Source: Lentibacillus kapialis
GTDB lineage: Bacteria > Bacillota > Bacilli > Bacillales > Amphibacillaceae
Assembly: GCF_014646635.1 (NCBI RefSeq)
Contig: NZ_BMNQ01000006.1
Coordinates: 1 to 64,000, forward strand
Reading direction: 5' to 3'
Length of the DNA stretch: 64,000 nt
The notes under the pieces were generated by a model, which saw nothing but the letters and a program-made list of their open reading frames with translations, did not search any database and was not told the origin of the DNA. A program made the translations under genes and the position numbers. Each line of letters opens with the position of its first letter. Position 1 is the first letter of the stretch. Shown one piece after another: positions 35,545 to 45,098 of this stretch.

Positions 35545-36735
35545 CTATAGAAACAAACCTGCAATAGTAGCGGACAGGATAGACGCAAATGTGGCGCCAA
35601 TAAGCAATTTCATGCCAAATCCGGATACTTGTACAGCTTTTTTACTGTCAATCCCTTGTACAGTTCCAGCGATTATTCCAATCGATGAAAAATTAGCAAA
35701 GCTTGTCAGGAACACCGATACAATACCAATTGTCTTTTCCGACAATCCACCCATCTTTTGTTCAAATTCAAGCATGGCAACAAATTCGTTTGTTACGATT
35801 TTCGTCCCCATAACACCGCCTGCTTCGATGACTTCGCCCGGTGAAATACCCATTAAAATGCCGATCGGAGCGATGATATACCCGAGAATATCCTGCAATG
35901 TTAAACCTGCAAAGACCAATTGAATCAGCCAATTGACCAATTCCAATGAGGCGATGAATGCAATCAGCATCGCGGCCACAATCAAAGCAATTTTTCCGCC
36001 ATCAAGTGCCCCATTGCTCATCGCTTCAAAAATACTCTTATCATGCGATACCTCCTGCACATCCACCTGGTCTTCTTCTTTCGGAATATTTACAGGTGCA
36101 ATAATCGAAGCAAGTATTAACGCACTGAACATATTAAGCGGCAATGCTGCGAGCACATACTCAGGGGGAAGGATTTGCAGATAGGCTCCGACTATTGACG
36201 CCGATACAGATCCCATCGCCGATGCACTCACGATATACAGTCGATTGTTATCTAAATGATGGAATTGAGTCTTAATCGCCAGCAATGCCTCGGATTGGCC
36301 GAAGAAAATACTGTTAACCGCATTAAACGACTCTACTCGTGGCAAGCCGGTAACCTTAGATAATAATCCACCCAAGTATTTAATAATCGGCGGCAGAATT
36401 CGCAGGTATGTCAGAACAGAGAGTAGTGTGGCAAAAAAGATAATCAGAAGAAGAACATTAAAGAAAAAGACACTCCCACCTTCTGCAATCTGAATACCGC
36501 CGACAACAAAATTGATTCCTTCCTTGCCAAATTCAATTAATTTATTAAACCCGGCCGAAATTCCTTTGATAACGGCACTGCCTATTTGTGTATTAAACAT
36601 GAACCAGGTAATGACAAGCTGGGCAAGCAGCATGACTATAATCCCTCGGTAGTTTATATTTTTCTTATCATTGGACATCAAATAAGCAAGCCCCAAAACA
36701 ACAGCAATTGCTATAATACCGAACAGTATATCCAC
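35545..36735 (-). CDS. NupC/CNT-family nucleoside transporter
   Basis: This 396-residue protein has about ten transmembrane helices of the concentrative nucleoside transporter family, with SFNAVNSIFFGQSEALLAI, SASIVGAYLQILPPEYV and NEFVAML typical of it. It couples nucleoside uptake to Na+ or H+. The start is GTG at 36735 with AGGGAGG upstream. The promoter region carries an 18-bp palindrome that probably binds a repressor. Confidence 0.9.
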   Translation of the reverse strand: MDILFGIIAIAVVLGLAYLMSNDKKNINYRGIIVMLLAQLVITWFMFNTQIGSAVIKGISAGFNKLIEFGKEGINFVVGGIQIAEGGSVFFFNVLLLIIFFATLLSVLTYLRILPPIIKYLGGLLSKVTGLPRVESFNAVNSIFFGQSEALLAIKTQFHHLDNNRLYIVSASAMGSVSASIVGAYLQILPPEYVLAALPLNMFSALILASIIAPVNIPKEEDQVDVQEVSHDKSIFEAMSNGALDGGKIALIVAAMLIAFIASLELVNWLIQLVFAGLTLQDILGYIIAPIGILMGISPGEVIEAGGVMGTKIVTNEFVAMLEFEQKMGGLSEKTIGIVSVFLTSFANFSSIGIIAGTVQGIDSKKAVQVSGFGMKLLIGATFASILSATIAGLFL

Positions 36736-36815
36736 TGTTGAACCTCCCTGTGATTATTTAAAACGAACATGTGCAAATATTGAAACTGCTTATAACAGCG
36801 CTTTTTTCAACCTTG

Positions 36816-36844
36816 ATTTTATCAGGTTGTCAGACGTCTGGCAA
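36816..36844 (-). promoter_or_regulatory. Promoter and palindromic operator of the nucleoside transporter gene
   Basis: On the minus strand TTGCCA (36844-36839) and TAAAAT (36821-36816) are 17 bases apart. The palindrome TTGTCAGACGTCTGGCAA (36827-36844, plus strand) covers the -35 and half of the spacer, which suits repression. Confidence 0.65.
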
Positions 36845-36946
36845 TATAAAATTTAAACATACAGCTATATTAGTTATTCCCGGAAAAGCCGGACTTTAAC
36901 ATGGCTGTGTCCCACCCTTTCTTGGGGCCGTATGAACATTTTCCCT

Positions 36947-36981
36947 GATAAGGTCATCCATAATTTATACTTTTTGACGTT
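36947..36981 (+). repeat. R1 repeat, 3' half only
   Basis: GATAAGGTCATCCATAATT through TTTTTGACGTTG is the right part of R1. The hairpin half is absent. The remaining bases between the transporter and odhB hold only promoter and terminator signals. Confidence 0.75.
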
Positions 36982-37055
36982 GTAAGAAAGCAGTGACAAG
37001 CTGGACTACCTCCCAAAATCACACCAATTAAGCAATTCTCAATAACTATCCATAT

Positions 37056-37097
37056 TAAAAACCCCCGCCATGACTGCCCATCAAAGCGAGGGTTTTA
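37056..37097 (-). terminator. Terminator of odhAB
   Basis: On the minus strand AAAACCCTCGC and GCGGGGGTTTTT pair around a loop of about 18 bases. Confidence 0.78.
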
Positions 37098-37107
37098 CTT
37101 ATCTCAA

Positions 37108-38388
37108 TTAGCCTTCCAGCAGTAAATCATAAGGATCTTCCAGTAATTCTTTTATACGTACAAGAAATTGTACTGCTTCCTTCCCATCAACAATCCGATG
37201 ATCATATGATACCGCAAGATACATCATCGGGCGGACTTCAATTGAATCGTCCGGCATAACCACAGGGCGTTTTTGGATATTATGCATACCAAGTATACCA
37301 ACCTGTGGTGAATTTAAAATAGGCGTTGACAGCATCGAACCAAAGGTTCCGCCATTTGTAATGGTAAAGGTTCCGCCTTGTAGTTCGTCCAGAGACAATT
37401 CCTTATTAATTGCTTTTTCACCTAAATTACCAATCTCTTTTTCAACACCGGCAAAGTCCATTTTATCTGCATCACGTACAACCGGTACAACAAGTCCATC
37501 CTCCGTGGAAACAGCAATACCGATATCATAGAACTTTTTCTTAACAATTTCTTTACCCTGAATTTCCGCATTCAGCAGCGGAAATTCTTTTAGCGCACCG
37601 ATAACCGCTTTAGTAAAGAAGGACATGAAGCCTAGTTTTACACCATGCTTTTCTTTGAAGACCTCTTTCCGCTCATTACGCAGCTTCATGATAGCTGACA
37701 TATCAACTTCATTAAATGTTGTCAGCATAGCCGCTTCCTGCTGCACCTCAACAAGACGGTTGGCAATGGTCTGACGGCGGCGGGACATCTTAACCCTTTC
37801 AACTGGCTTATCAAACTCCGCCTTCTCTGATGTTTTTGGCTCCTCTTTCTTAGCTGGCTTGGAGCCCTTTTGATCGTTTCCACCTTTTGCCGCAGAATCA
37901 ACATCTTCCGGGCGGATACGACCTAATGGATCACGAGCGTCTACATCATTTAAGTCAATACCAAGTTCACGGGCACGTTTTCTCGCAGCAGGTGACGCAA
38001 TGACATCCTGGCTGCTATCGGAGGAATCATCCTGTTTGTCCTCTTTTTCTGCTTTAACCGGCTCTGGCGATGTCTGTACGTCATCCTCAGATTTTTCGGA
38101 TTCAGCAGGTGCCTGTTTTTCCCCTCCATCTGAATCACTTCCGCCGGCCTTACCATTCTCATCCAATGTGGCGATTACATCACCGACTTCCACATCATCG
38201 CCTTCCTGGGCAACAATTTCAGTTATAACACCTGCATAATCGGTGTTGACTTCAACGTTGACTTTATCCGTTTCCAGTTCTACAACCGCATCGCCTTTTT
38301 CAACTTTGTCACCTTTTTTAACGAGCCATTCGGATATCGTTCCTTCTGTAATCGACTCGGCAAGTTCCGGAACTTTAATTTCACTCAC
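37108..38388 (-). CDS. odhB: 2-oxoglutarate dehydrogenase E2 (dihydrolipoyl succinyltransferase)
   Basis: This 426-residue E2 subunit of the 2-oxoglutarate dehydrogenase complex has a lipoyl domain (1-80) with [11 protein letters not shown], where the Lys is lipoylated. An acidic linker rich in Glu, Asp and Ser follows (about 85-145), then an E1/E3-binding domain with [14 protein letters not shown], and a catalytic domain ending with the active-site His/Asp in [12 protein letters not shown]. The start is GTG at 38388, overlapping odhA by eight bases and preceded by AAGGAGGAG inside odhA. Confidence 0.93.
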   Translation of the reverse strand: MSEIKVPELAESITEGTISEWLVKKGDKVEKGDAVVELETDKVNVEVNTDYAGVITEIVAQEGDDVEVGDVIATLDENGKAGGSDSDGGEKQAPAESEKSEDDVQTSPEPVKAEKEDKQDDSSDSSQDVIASPAARKRARELGIDLNDVDARDPLGRIRPEDVDSAAKGGNDQKGSKPAKKEEPKTSEKAEFDKPVERVKMSRRRQTIANRLVEVQQEAAMLTTFNEVDMSAIMKLRNERKEVFKEKHGVKLGFMSFFTKAVIGALKEFPLLNAEIQGKEIVKKKFYDIGIAVSTEDGLVVPVVRDADKMDFAGVEKEIGNLGEKAINKELSLDELQGGTFTITNGGTFGSMLSTPILNSPQVGILGMHNIQKRPVVMPDDSIEVRPMMYLAVSYDHRIVDGKEAVQFLVRIKELLEDPYDLLLEG

Positions 38389-41248
38389 TGGAATCTCCTC
38401 CTTCTGACAGGTTAATTGCTTGTTCAATGATTTGCCGCTGCTCTGCCTTATCGACGTTTGGTTCACCTACTGCAGGTGATGCACGGTGCGGCCGGCCGAT
38501 ATATCTTAGTGTCTGATCCCCGGTTAGTAATTCTCTCAAATAATCATCAACAAAATCCCAGCTGCCCATGTTCTGGGGTTCTTCTTGCACCCAAACGATT
38601 TCCTTCAAATTTGGCAGTTCTTTTAATTCCTTCTCCAGCTGTTTTTTAGGAAAAGGATAGATTTGTTCGAGTCTGAGTGCACGCAGCCATTCAAATGTTT
38701 CGCCCGAATTTTCAATGGCATCTTCAATATCTACCATGACTTTGCCGCTGCCAATCAGGAGTCTGCTTGCGTTTTTCTTGCTTACTTTCAGGTTCGGCTG
38801 TTGCTTTAATGGCTCGAATCTGCCTTCTGAAAATTCCTCAGGACTTGAGGCAACCCGTTGATTGCGCAACAGACTTTTAGGCGACATCAAAATTAACGGA
38901 CGTGCTTCTTCCTTACCGCGCATTGCTGCCTGCCGGCGAATAAGATGAAAATATTGTGCCGATGACGTGACATTGGCAACAATCCAGTTATTTTCAGCTG
39001 CCAGCTGCAGAAAACGTTCCAGCCGTGCACTGGAATGTTCAGGTCCTTGCCCTTCATATCCATGCGGCAGCAACATAACCATATTGGACTTATCGCCCCA
39101 TTTTGCCCGCGCCGCTGAAATAAACTGGTCAAAAATGACTTGAGCAGCATTGGAGAAATCACCAAACTGTGCTTCCCAAATAACCAGTGTGTTCGGTGCC
39201 TGAACACTGTAACCATATTCAAACCCTAAAACACCGACTTCTGATAATGGACTGTTGCGAATGTCAAATGATACATCCACACCTTCAAGTCCATGCATTG
39301 GGCAGTAAGTTTCACCAGTTTCAGCATCATGCAAAACCAAATGCCTGTGGGCGAATGTTCCGCGTTCGGTATCTTGCCCGGTTAATCGGATTGGAATGCC
39401 ATCGTTCAAAATTGACGCATAGGTCAATGCTTCGCCTGCACCCCAATCTGCTTTATTTCCTTCTTCCAAAACATGATCTCGCCGGCTTAGGATCCGCTTT
39501 AATTTACGGAAAACAGTGAACCCTTCCGGACGGGATTGCAGGTTTTTGTTCAATTTTTTCAAGGTTTCCAGCGGAACAGTCGTATCAAAACGGTCAAGAC
39601 CATTTGTTAAAGCATGCGGCATACTTTTAATTTCCGCTTCAGCTGTGTCATCTTCCTTCATATTTTCATAAATTTCTCGCAAATTCGTCTCGATTCGGCT
39701 TTTCATGTTTTTTAACACATCTTCTTCAGCAAGCCCCTCGTTTTGCAATCTTTCAGCAAAAACAGCTGCTGATGTAGGATGATTGTCAATATCATGATAC
39801 AAAGACGGCTGGGTGGATCGTGGTTCATCCATTTCATTATGACCATAACGGCGATAACCGACTAAATCAATTAGGAAATCTTTATGGAATTTTTGACGAT
39901 ACTCATACGCCATTTTCATAGCTGCAACACACGCAACCGGATCATCAGCATTCACATGAACAATCGGGATTTCAAATCCTTTGGCCAAATCACTTGCATA
40001 GTGTGTTGATCGGCCATCCTTCTGGTTTGTTGTATAGCCAAGAAGATTATTTGCAATAATATGGAGGGTTCCACCTGTCTGATAGCCCGCCAATCCCTTA
40101 AAATTAAGCGTTTCTGCTACGACACCTTCACCAATGAACGATGCATCACCATGAATCAATAAAGGCAATGCTTTATTGAAATTCTGCTCTGGATAACCTT
40201 TTTGGAAACGGCTGTCCTGACCGGCACGTGCGAAACCCTCAGCAACCGGATTTACAAACTCCAGATGTGATGGGTTATTGGCAAGCGTAATGCGTGTCGA
40301 GGTACCATCGTCTTCTTGAACATCCTTTGTTGCGCCAAAATGATATTTAACATCACCTGTCCATCCGGAATTAATACCGGATGAACCTTCGGAAGGTATC
40401 AATTCTTTATCAGGCGAATGGTGAAACTCGGAAAAGATTTTGTCAAACGGCTTCCCAAGAACATGTGCCAATACACTCAGCCGACCACGGTGCGCCATTC
40501 CCATCATAATGTGTTCAATCTTGTCTTCGATTGAATTATTAACCACACGATCAAGCATCGGGATCATCGACTCAAGACCTTCAATGGAAAATCGTTTTTG
40601 TCCGACAAATGTCTTTTGCAGGAATTCTTCAAATCCTTCCACTTGAGCCAGCCGCTCTAGCAGATGTTTTTTGGTTTCCACTGTTCCGGTTGTATGGTAT
40701 TTACCCGACTCGATATAATTAAGCAACCAAGCACGCTCATCATCACTATTTACATGATCATATTCAAATGTAATCGACCCGGAATACAATTTCTTCAGTT
40801 CCCTGATCACTTCGAATCCGTCATTCACACTGTCAGGAGCATTTTCCCACAATAAGGTGGCCGGTATATTCCGCAAATCTTCCTCAGATAATCCATATGT
40901 GTCCGGATCGGCCATATCTGTACTGCGCTTATCGCGCCCAACTGGGTAAATATCCGCCTCGAGGTGTCCAAAACGACGAATAGCCTCAACAAGTCTCATT
41001 GCTGAGGTCAGTTTTTTAATATCGGTAGTGGACGATACCGGATCAGATACTGTTCCCGGACTCGAGCTTTTTGCAGATTTTGTCCACTCAGGGGCACCAT
41101 GCTTATCAAAAAGTTCTATTAAAGATGGATCAACTGCGTTCCGGTCTTCTTTGTATAACTCATATTGCTCCTCAATATAACCCATGTTTGGCCCATGAAA
41201 ACTATCCCAGAATCCCTCATGGGTTTCTTCATTCTGTGCCACATCCAT
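38381..41248 (-). CDS. odhA: 2-oxoglutarate dehydrogenase E1
   Basis: This 955-residue thiamine-diphosphate-dependent E1 decarboxylates 2-oxoglutarate in the citric acid cycle. Recognised stretches are [19 protein letters not shown], the ThDP site [11 protein letters not shown] and [11 protein letters not shown], and the C-terminal part with [20 protein letters not shown]. The ATG at 41248 has GGGGGT directly against it; GTG at 41242 would have better spacing, so the real start may be two residues later. The length matches Bacillus OdhA. Confidence 0.93.
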   Translation of the reverse strand: MDVAQNEETHEGFWDSFHGPNMGYIEEQYELYKEDRNAVDPSLIELFDKHGAPEWTKSAKSSSPGTVSDPVSSTTDIKKLTSAMRLVEAIRRFGHLEADIYPVGRDKRSTDMADPDTYGLSEEDLRNIPATLLWENAPDSVNDGFEVIRELKKLYSGSITFEYDHVNSDDERAWLLNYIESGKYHTTGTVETKKHLLERLAQVEGFEEFLQKTFVGQKRFSIEGLESMIPMLDRVVNNSIEDKIEHIMMGMAHRGRLSVLAHVLGKPFDKIFSEFHHSPDKELIPSEGSSGINSGWTGDVKYHFGATKDVQEDDGTSTRITLANNPSHLEFVNPVAEGFARAGQDSRFQKGYPEQNFNKALPLLIHGDASFIGEGVVAETLNFKGLAGYQTGGTLHIIANNLLGYTTNQKDGRSTHYASDLAKGFEIPIVHVNADDPVACVAAMKMAYEYRQKFHKDFLIDLVGYRRYGHNEMDEPRSTQPSLYHDIDNHPTSAAVFAERLQNEGLAEEDVLKNMKSRIETNLREIYENMKEDDTAEAEIKSMPHALTNGLDRFDTTVPLETLKKLNKNLQSRPEGFTVFRKLKRILSRRDHVLEEGNKADWGAGEALTYASILNDGIPIRLTGQDTERGTFAHRHLVLHDAETGETYCPMHGLEGVDVSFDIRNSPLSEVGVLGFEYGYSVQAPNTLVIWEAQFGDFSNAAQVIFDQFISAARAKWGDKSNMVMLLPHGYEGQGPEHSSARLERFLQLAAENNWIVANVTSSAQYFHLIRRQAAMRGKEEARPLILMSPKSLLRNQRVASSPEEFSEGRFEPLKQQPNLKVSKKNASRLLIGSGKVMVDIEDAIENSGETFEWLRALRLEQIYPFPKKQLEKELKELPNLKEIVWVQEEPQNMGSWDFVDDYLRELLTGDQTLRYIGRPHRASPAVGEPNVDKAEQRQIIEQAINLSEGGDSSE

Positions 41249-41306
41249 ACCCCCATTAGAAGTTAACTTTATCCCGTAGCTAAACGGCTTTTTACACTCT
41301 GTTGCT

Positions 41307-41336
41307 ATTATAGAACTTTAGCGTCAGTTTCATCAA
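41307..41336 (-). promoter_or_regulatory. Promoter of odhAB
   Basis: On the minus strand TTGATG (41336-41331) and TATAAT (41312-41307) are 18 bases apart, about 60 bases before the gene. The rest of 41337-41554 holds no gene; it includes a short AATGA-type tandem repeat near 41446-41462. Confidence 0.65.
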
Positions 41337-41554
41337 CTAATATACCCTATTTTCGACAACGAAACAACAAAGAATCCGGCATCCAAATAATGAAATGATT
41401 CGAACATACTGAACCATTGCCATACCGGTATTTATACCATAAAATGAAATGAAATGAACTGAACAACATCATTTCAATTGATTCCCTGTACCCAATTTAA
41501 TTAAACAACGGAAATGAATAAAGGATGTTCGATGGCGGCAGAATGAGCTCACGG

Positions 41555-41583
41555 TTCACATCAGAGGTATTATCCTATATAAT
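41555..41583 (+). promoter_or_regulatory. Promoter of the 33-codon lipopeptide gene
   Basis: TTCACA (41555-41560) and TATAAT (41578-41583) are 17 bases apart, one mismatch from the ideal SigA promoter. Confidence 0.7.
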
Positions 41584-41617
41584 AAGGACATGTTATAATT
41601 AAATGGGTGGAGTACAT

Positions 41618-41644
41618 ATGAGATACAAGGAGGCATTATCATGA
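41618..41644 (+). CDS. Possible 8-codon leader ORF
   Basis: ATG at 41618 reads MRYKEALS and stops with TGA overlapping the ATG of the next gene (ATGA). GGTGGAG lies seven bases before it. The AAGGAGG for the next gene lies inside it. It may couple or tune translation of the lipopeptide. Evidence is limited to the layout. Confidence 0.35.
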   Translation: MRYKEALS

Positions 41645-41742
41645 AGCTAGCACTGATATTGGCTGTGACTGTAACCTTTTTGGTTTCCTGTTTTACAGCG
41701 GGCTATGACGCCAAACCCGGAGTGCCCAAGAACGACCAATAG
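41641..41742 (+). CDS. Small secreted or lipoprotein peptide, 33 residues
   Basis: This 33-residue product has Lys at position 2, a hydrophobic stretch LALILAVTVTFLVS, then CFTAGYDAKPGVPKNDQ. LVSC could be a lipobox with Cys17 lipidated, or the whole may be a Phr/pheromone-type precursor with a mature C-terminal fragment. The AAGGAGG ribosome site and near-ideal promoter support expression. No Rap phosphatase or other receptor gene adjoins it. The family is not recognised. Confidence 0.65.
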   Translation: MKLALILAVTVTFLVSCFTAGYDAKPGVPKNDQ

Positions 41743-41820
41743 AATAAATCCTTTTCAAGTGAAAAGCTTTTCCCACTAAACGTCAGCCAGGAAAAATCTG
41801 ACTTGGTTTTCTGTTTCTTG

Positions 41821-41908
41821 TAACGTCAGAAAGTATAAATGATGGATGACCTTATAAGAAAAGCTTCGGCATTCGCTATAAGGCGAGGCGAATGCCGAGT
41901 TTTTCTAA
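41821..41908 (-). repeat. R1 repeat, full reverse copy
   Basis: TAACGTCAGAAAGTATAAA to GAGTTTTTCTAA with the perfect 10-bp stem. It lies between the lipopeptide gene and the convergent trmL gene and could terminate the lipopeptide transcript. Confidence 0.9.
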
Positions 41909-41918
41909 GAAGTATAAT

Positions 41919-41946
41919 AAAGCATCGGCAGCCAACCGATGCTTTT
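41919..41946. terminator. Bidirectional terminator of trmL
   Basis: AAAGCATCGG and CCGATGCTTTT form a perfect stem around CAGCCAA. Confidence 0.88.
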
Positions 41947-41960
41947 ATTGATTATAAACA

Positions 41961-42434
41961 TTATGCCATTCCCGGAAATCCTTGCTGTCTTAAAGCTTCA
42001 TACACAATAATCGCCGCCGTATTTGCCAAATTAAGTGAACGAACGCTATCTCCCATTTGAACTCTCAAGCACCGGTCCTCCTTCCCTTTCAAAAATGCCT
42101 CCGGAAAACCACTGCCTTCCCGCCCAAACACAAAAAACAAGTCCCGATCGGTATCGGCTAAATCGCAGTCATTGTAATAGTTAGACCCAACATTTTCAAT
42201 GTAATAATAATTCCCATCCGGATAAGCCTCATATAAATCTTCAATAGCATCATATTCCCGAACATCGACATATGGCCAGTAATCCAGCCCTGCACGGCGA
42301 ACCATTTTATCATCAGTGGAAAACCCAAGCGGGCGAATTAAGTGCAATGTTGCGTTCGCTGACAGACACGTTCTTGCAATATTACCTGTATTGGCAGGAA
42401 TTTCCGGCTGATATAAGACGACATGCAAACTCAC
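41961..42434 (-). CDS. trmL: tRNA (cytidine/uridine-34-2'-O)-methyltransferase
   Basis: This 157-residue SPOUT enzyme methylates the wobble ribose of tRNA-Leu species. NTGNIART near the N-terminus, FVFGREGSGFP and SVRSLNLANTAAI, which form the knotted SAM site, are clear. The length fits TrmL (CspR). The start is GTG at 42434 with GAGGAG upstream. In B. subtilis cspR sits beside yhbB and queG (yhbA), and the same neighbours are found here. Confidence 0.92.
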   Translation of the reverse strand: MSLHVVLYQPEIPANTGNIARTCLSANATLHLIRPLGFSTDDKMVRRAGLDYWPYVDVREYDAIEDLYEAYPDGNYYYIENVGSNYYNDCDLADTDRDLFFVFGREGSGFPEAFLKGKEDRCLRVQMGDSVRSLNLANTAAIIVYEALRQQGFPGMA

Positions 42435-42492
42435 TGTTCCATTCTCCTCATCTAAATTAACTTTTGCTGTTTACAATTCCACTATTATATCA

Positions 42493-43338
42493 CTACTCGC
42501 CAATCCGGAAAAACTTATATTGAATATCCGGTGTCCATGCGGTGGAATCCTCATATGACCAATAGCGATTACGGCTGTTATCAGTATGAGCATTAACCAG
42601 CGGCATATCATTGGCATCTTTTGCCACGACGATTGTGTTATGATTCCAGTTACCGTCCCCTTCAAAATCATAACAAATAATGTCACCTGGAATCAGATCC
42701 CGGGCTAGTTCCATCTCCTTCCCCTTTAATCCCGACATTGATCCGCTTAAATACCAGCGTAATGAATGGGCGACCGCCCAACTGAAACTCCAGTTGTCAT
42801 TTTGATACCACCAGCCGCTTGCCCTGTCAGGCGCTCCCCGCATTGGGGCGCCGCCGGCATACATACATTGCGAAACATAATTCGTGCAATCGACATTAAA
42901 CCGTCGATATGCCGGGTTGTAACTGTTCCACCATCTTTCAGCATATTGAACGGCCGCACGTCGGTCATAAGAAAATCGTTCGCCTGAAAGTTCCCTGAAT
43001 GACTCTGATTCGATGGAGATTTCATTCTCCATTTCAAATGGGGGTGTCACTGATTGGTGTTCCATAATTTCCCCATTTTCCCACCTGAATTGGAACGGAA
43101 TCACTTGTTCTTCCCTAAAAAAATGACTATGTTGTTTAACCAGGAATGATAAGTGCAGCAAATAACGATACATCACTTGACCGGAATGCCTGAGCTCCTC
43201 ATAGATATCTCCCTGGCCGCTTATCTTGACGATTTCAGCCTCACGCTCATAATATAAATCCTTCTTCCGCTGCCACCAATTATTCTCCAGTTGACCGGAC
43301 CTAAAAAAATCAAACCAGCTGTCTTGTAATTTTTTCAT
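42493..43338 (-). CDS. Amidase_6-domain protein (YhbB-like)
   Basis: This 281-residue protein has a C-terminal amidase_6 domain (about 125-281) with the presumed nucleophile in NVDCTNYVSQCMYAGG, then His in WNHNTIVV. The N-terminal 120 residues are charged and helical. The fold is NlpC/CHAP-like and suggests hydrolysis of a cell-wall peptide, but no signal peptide is visible. Its place between trmL and queG matches B. subtilis yhbB. GGAGGGG precedes the ATG. Confidence 0.8.
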   Translation of the reverse strand: MKKLQDSWFDFFRSGQLENNWWQRKKDLYYEREAEIVKISGQGDIYEELRHSGQVMYRYLLHLSFLVKQHSHFFREEQVIPFQFRWENGEIMEHQSVTPPFEMENEISIESESFRELSGERFSYDRRAAVQYAERWWNSYNPAYRRFNVDCTNYVSQCMYAGGAPMRGAPDRASGWWYQNDNWSFSWAVAHSLRWYLSGSMSGLKGKEMELARDLIPGDIICYDFEGDGNWNHNTIVVAKDANDMPLVNAHTDNSRNRYWSYEDSTAWTPDIQYKFFRIGE

Positions 43339-43391
43339 TAAAAAATCCCCTCCATCATCAATATATGGAGAGAATGTTTGTCCAAACCACC

Positions 43392-43898
43392 TTATTCAGA
43401 CTCATGTATCAGAAGGAATTCTTTTTTGTCCAATCCACCTCCGTAACCTACCAATTTGCCATTGGCCCCCAGGACACGGTGACAGGGAACTACAATTGAG
43501 AATGGATTCTTATTGACTGCTCCGCCGACTGCACGAACAGCTTTCGGGTTATGGATAGCTTGTGCAATATCTTTATAGGTCTTTGTATCACCGTATGGAA
43601 TGTCATTCAACGCCTGCCAAACCTTCTGCTGAAAAGGGGTACCATAAAATGCGTAATCAAATGTGAAGTTCTGTCGTCCCTCCTGAAAATAGTCACATAA
43701 TTCTTCTGTAGCTTGAGAAACTTTTTCAGGTTTTTGAATGAATACGGCCTCTTCAAAATAGCGCTTGCTCCATCTTTGCAGTTTGGCTTCAATTTCAACA
43801 AACGATCCAAAATCAATTCTGACAATTTTTAAGCCATCGCTGACAATCGTCATTGTTCCTAAAGGAGACTCCATTTCACCATAATACAACCCCATCAT
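43392..43898 (-). CDS. ogt: O6-methylguanine-DNA methyltransferase
   Basis: This 168-residue suicide repair protein has the alkyl acceptor Cys in VVPCHRVLG, the helix-turn-helix arginine finger region RAVGGAVNKNP, and GYGGGLDKKEFLL at the end. GAGG lies five bases before the ATG at 43898; the next ATG at 43895 is also usable. It lies in the queG-yhbB-trmL cluster, where it is absent from B. subtilis. Confidence 0.9.
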   Translation of the reverse strand: MMGLYYGEMESPLGTMTIVSDGLKIVRIDFGSFVEIEAKLQRWSKRYFEEAVFIQKPEKVSQATEELCDYFQEGRQNFTFDYAFYGTPFQQKVWQALNDIPYGDTKTYKDIAQAIHNPKAVRAVGGAVNKNPFSIVVPCHRVLGANGKLVGYGGGLDKKEFLLIHESE

Positions 43899-43925
43899 CA
43901 ACGCCTCTTTTCAAGTGGTTTTCAT

Positions 43926-45071
43926 TCAGGTTCCGGATACTTCCGATTTAAACGCCAGTCCTTTTTCCATTTCAGCCAAAACTTGTTCGTCGCTTTCTTT
44001 TCCCATTGCTGTTTCAATCGCCGAAAATGCTTCAGGTGAACTGATCTTACCTAGCGACCACGCTGCCGTACCCCGAATAACCGGCCGCGGGTCATGATTC
44101 ATAACATCAATGATGTCTTCAACCGCCGTTTTATCCTTATAGTGACCCAGAGCGATCAAGGCATTGCGCTGTAGTGGTTTCTTCCCGCGCCACGAACCTG
44201 CAATATGTCCGAACGTATTTCTGAATTCGCGGTTTGAGACCTTGAGAAGTGGTTTCAGTTTTGGCTTGGCGACATCAGGTTCCGGTTCAAATTCCGGATG
44301 ATTATGAAAGTCAATTTTTTTGTTATACGGACAGACAACCTGACATGTATCAAATCCATAAATGAAATTACCGATTTTCGAACGGAATTCATCAGGCATG
44401 AAGTCTTTCGTTTGGGTTAAAAATGCCAGGCATCGCTGAGCATTGAGCTGCCCACCCTGAACAAGCGCACCGGTTGGGCAGGCATCAAGACATTTTGTAC
44501 ATGACCCGCAGCCATCCTCCAGCGGGGTGTCCGGAATAAATGGAAGATTTGTGATCATCTCCCCCAGATAAACGTACGACCCGAATTCAGGTGTAATCAT
44601 CGCGGTGTTTTTGCCGCTGAAGCCGATTCCTGCCCGTTCAGCAACCGCTCGGTCGGACAGTTCCCCTGTATCAACCATTTCTTTCGTCGACGCCTCAGGT
44701 GCTCTTTCCCGGATAAAGGCCGAAAGTTTACTGAGCTTTTCCCGTAAAACATCGTGGTAATCCACGCCCCACGAAGCCCTGCAAAAGACACCCCGCCGTT
44801 CCTCTTTCGTGCTTTTCGGTCCATCTTTGATACGGGATGGGTACGCCAAAGCGATTGATATAATCGATTGAGCTTCCGGGAGAAGCCTGTCAGGTTCAGT
44901 GCGCTCCTCAATCGATCCTTTTTCAAAACCTGACTGGTAACCGAGTTCCTGTTGGCGCTTCAGCCGTTCTTTCAGTCCTTCAAATACATCAGCAGAAGCA
45001 AACCCGATTTTATCGATGTCGATTTCCTTGCTGTATGCAATGATTTCCTGTTTGAGCTGCTCTGCCTTCAT
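43926..45071 (-). CDS. queG: Epoxyqueuosine reductase
   Basis: This 381-residue cobalamin-dependent iron-sulfur enzyme carries out the last step of queuosine synthesis in tRNA. Two [4Fe-4S] cysteine motifs are CGSCTKCLDACP and CQVVCPYN, and HEAT-like repeats (about 285-365) follow for tRNA binding. AAAGGGGG precedes the ATG. It is the B. subtilis YhbA equivalent and shares the cluster with yhbB and trmL. Confidence 0.93.
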   Translation of the reverse strand: MKAEQLKQEIIAYSKEIDIDKIGFASADVFEGLKERLKRQQELGYQSGFEKGSIEERTEPDRLLPEAQSIISIALAYPSRIKDGPKSTKEERRGVFCRASWGVDYHDVLREKLSKLSAFIRERAPEASTKEMVDTGELSDRAVAERAGIGFSGKNTAMITPEFGSYVYLGEMITNLPFIPDTPLEDGCGSCTKCLDACPTGALVQGGQLNAQRCLAFLTQTKDFMPDEFRSKIGNFIYGFDTCQVVCPYNKKIDFHNHPEFEPEPDVAKPKLKPLLKVSNREFRNTFGHIAGSWRGKKPLQRNALIALGHYKDKTAVEDIIDVMNHDPRPVIRGTAAWSLGKISSPEAFSAIETAMGKESDEQVLAEMEKGLAFKSEVSGT

Positions 45072-45098
45072 TCGGGCTGCCCCCTTTTTCCTTTCGTC

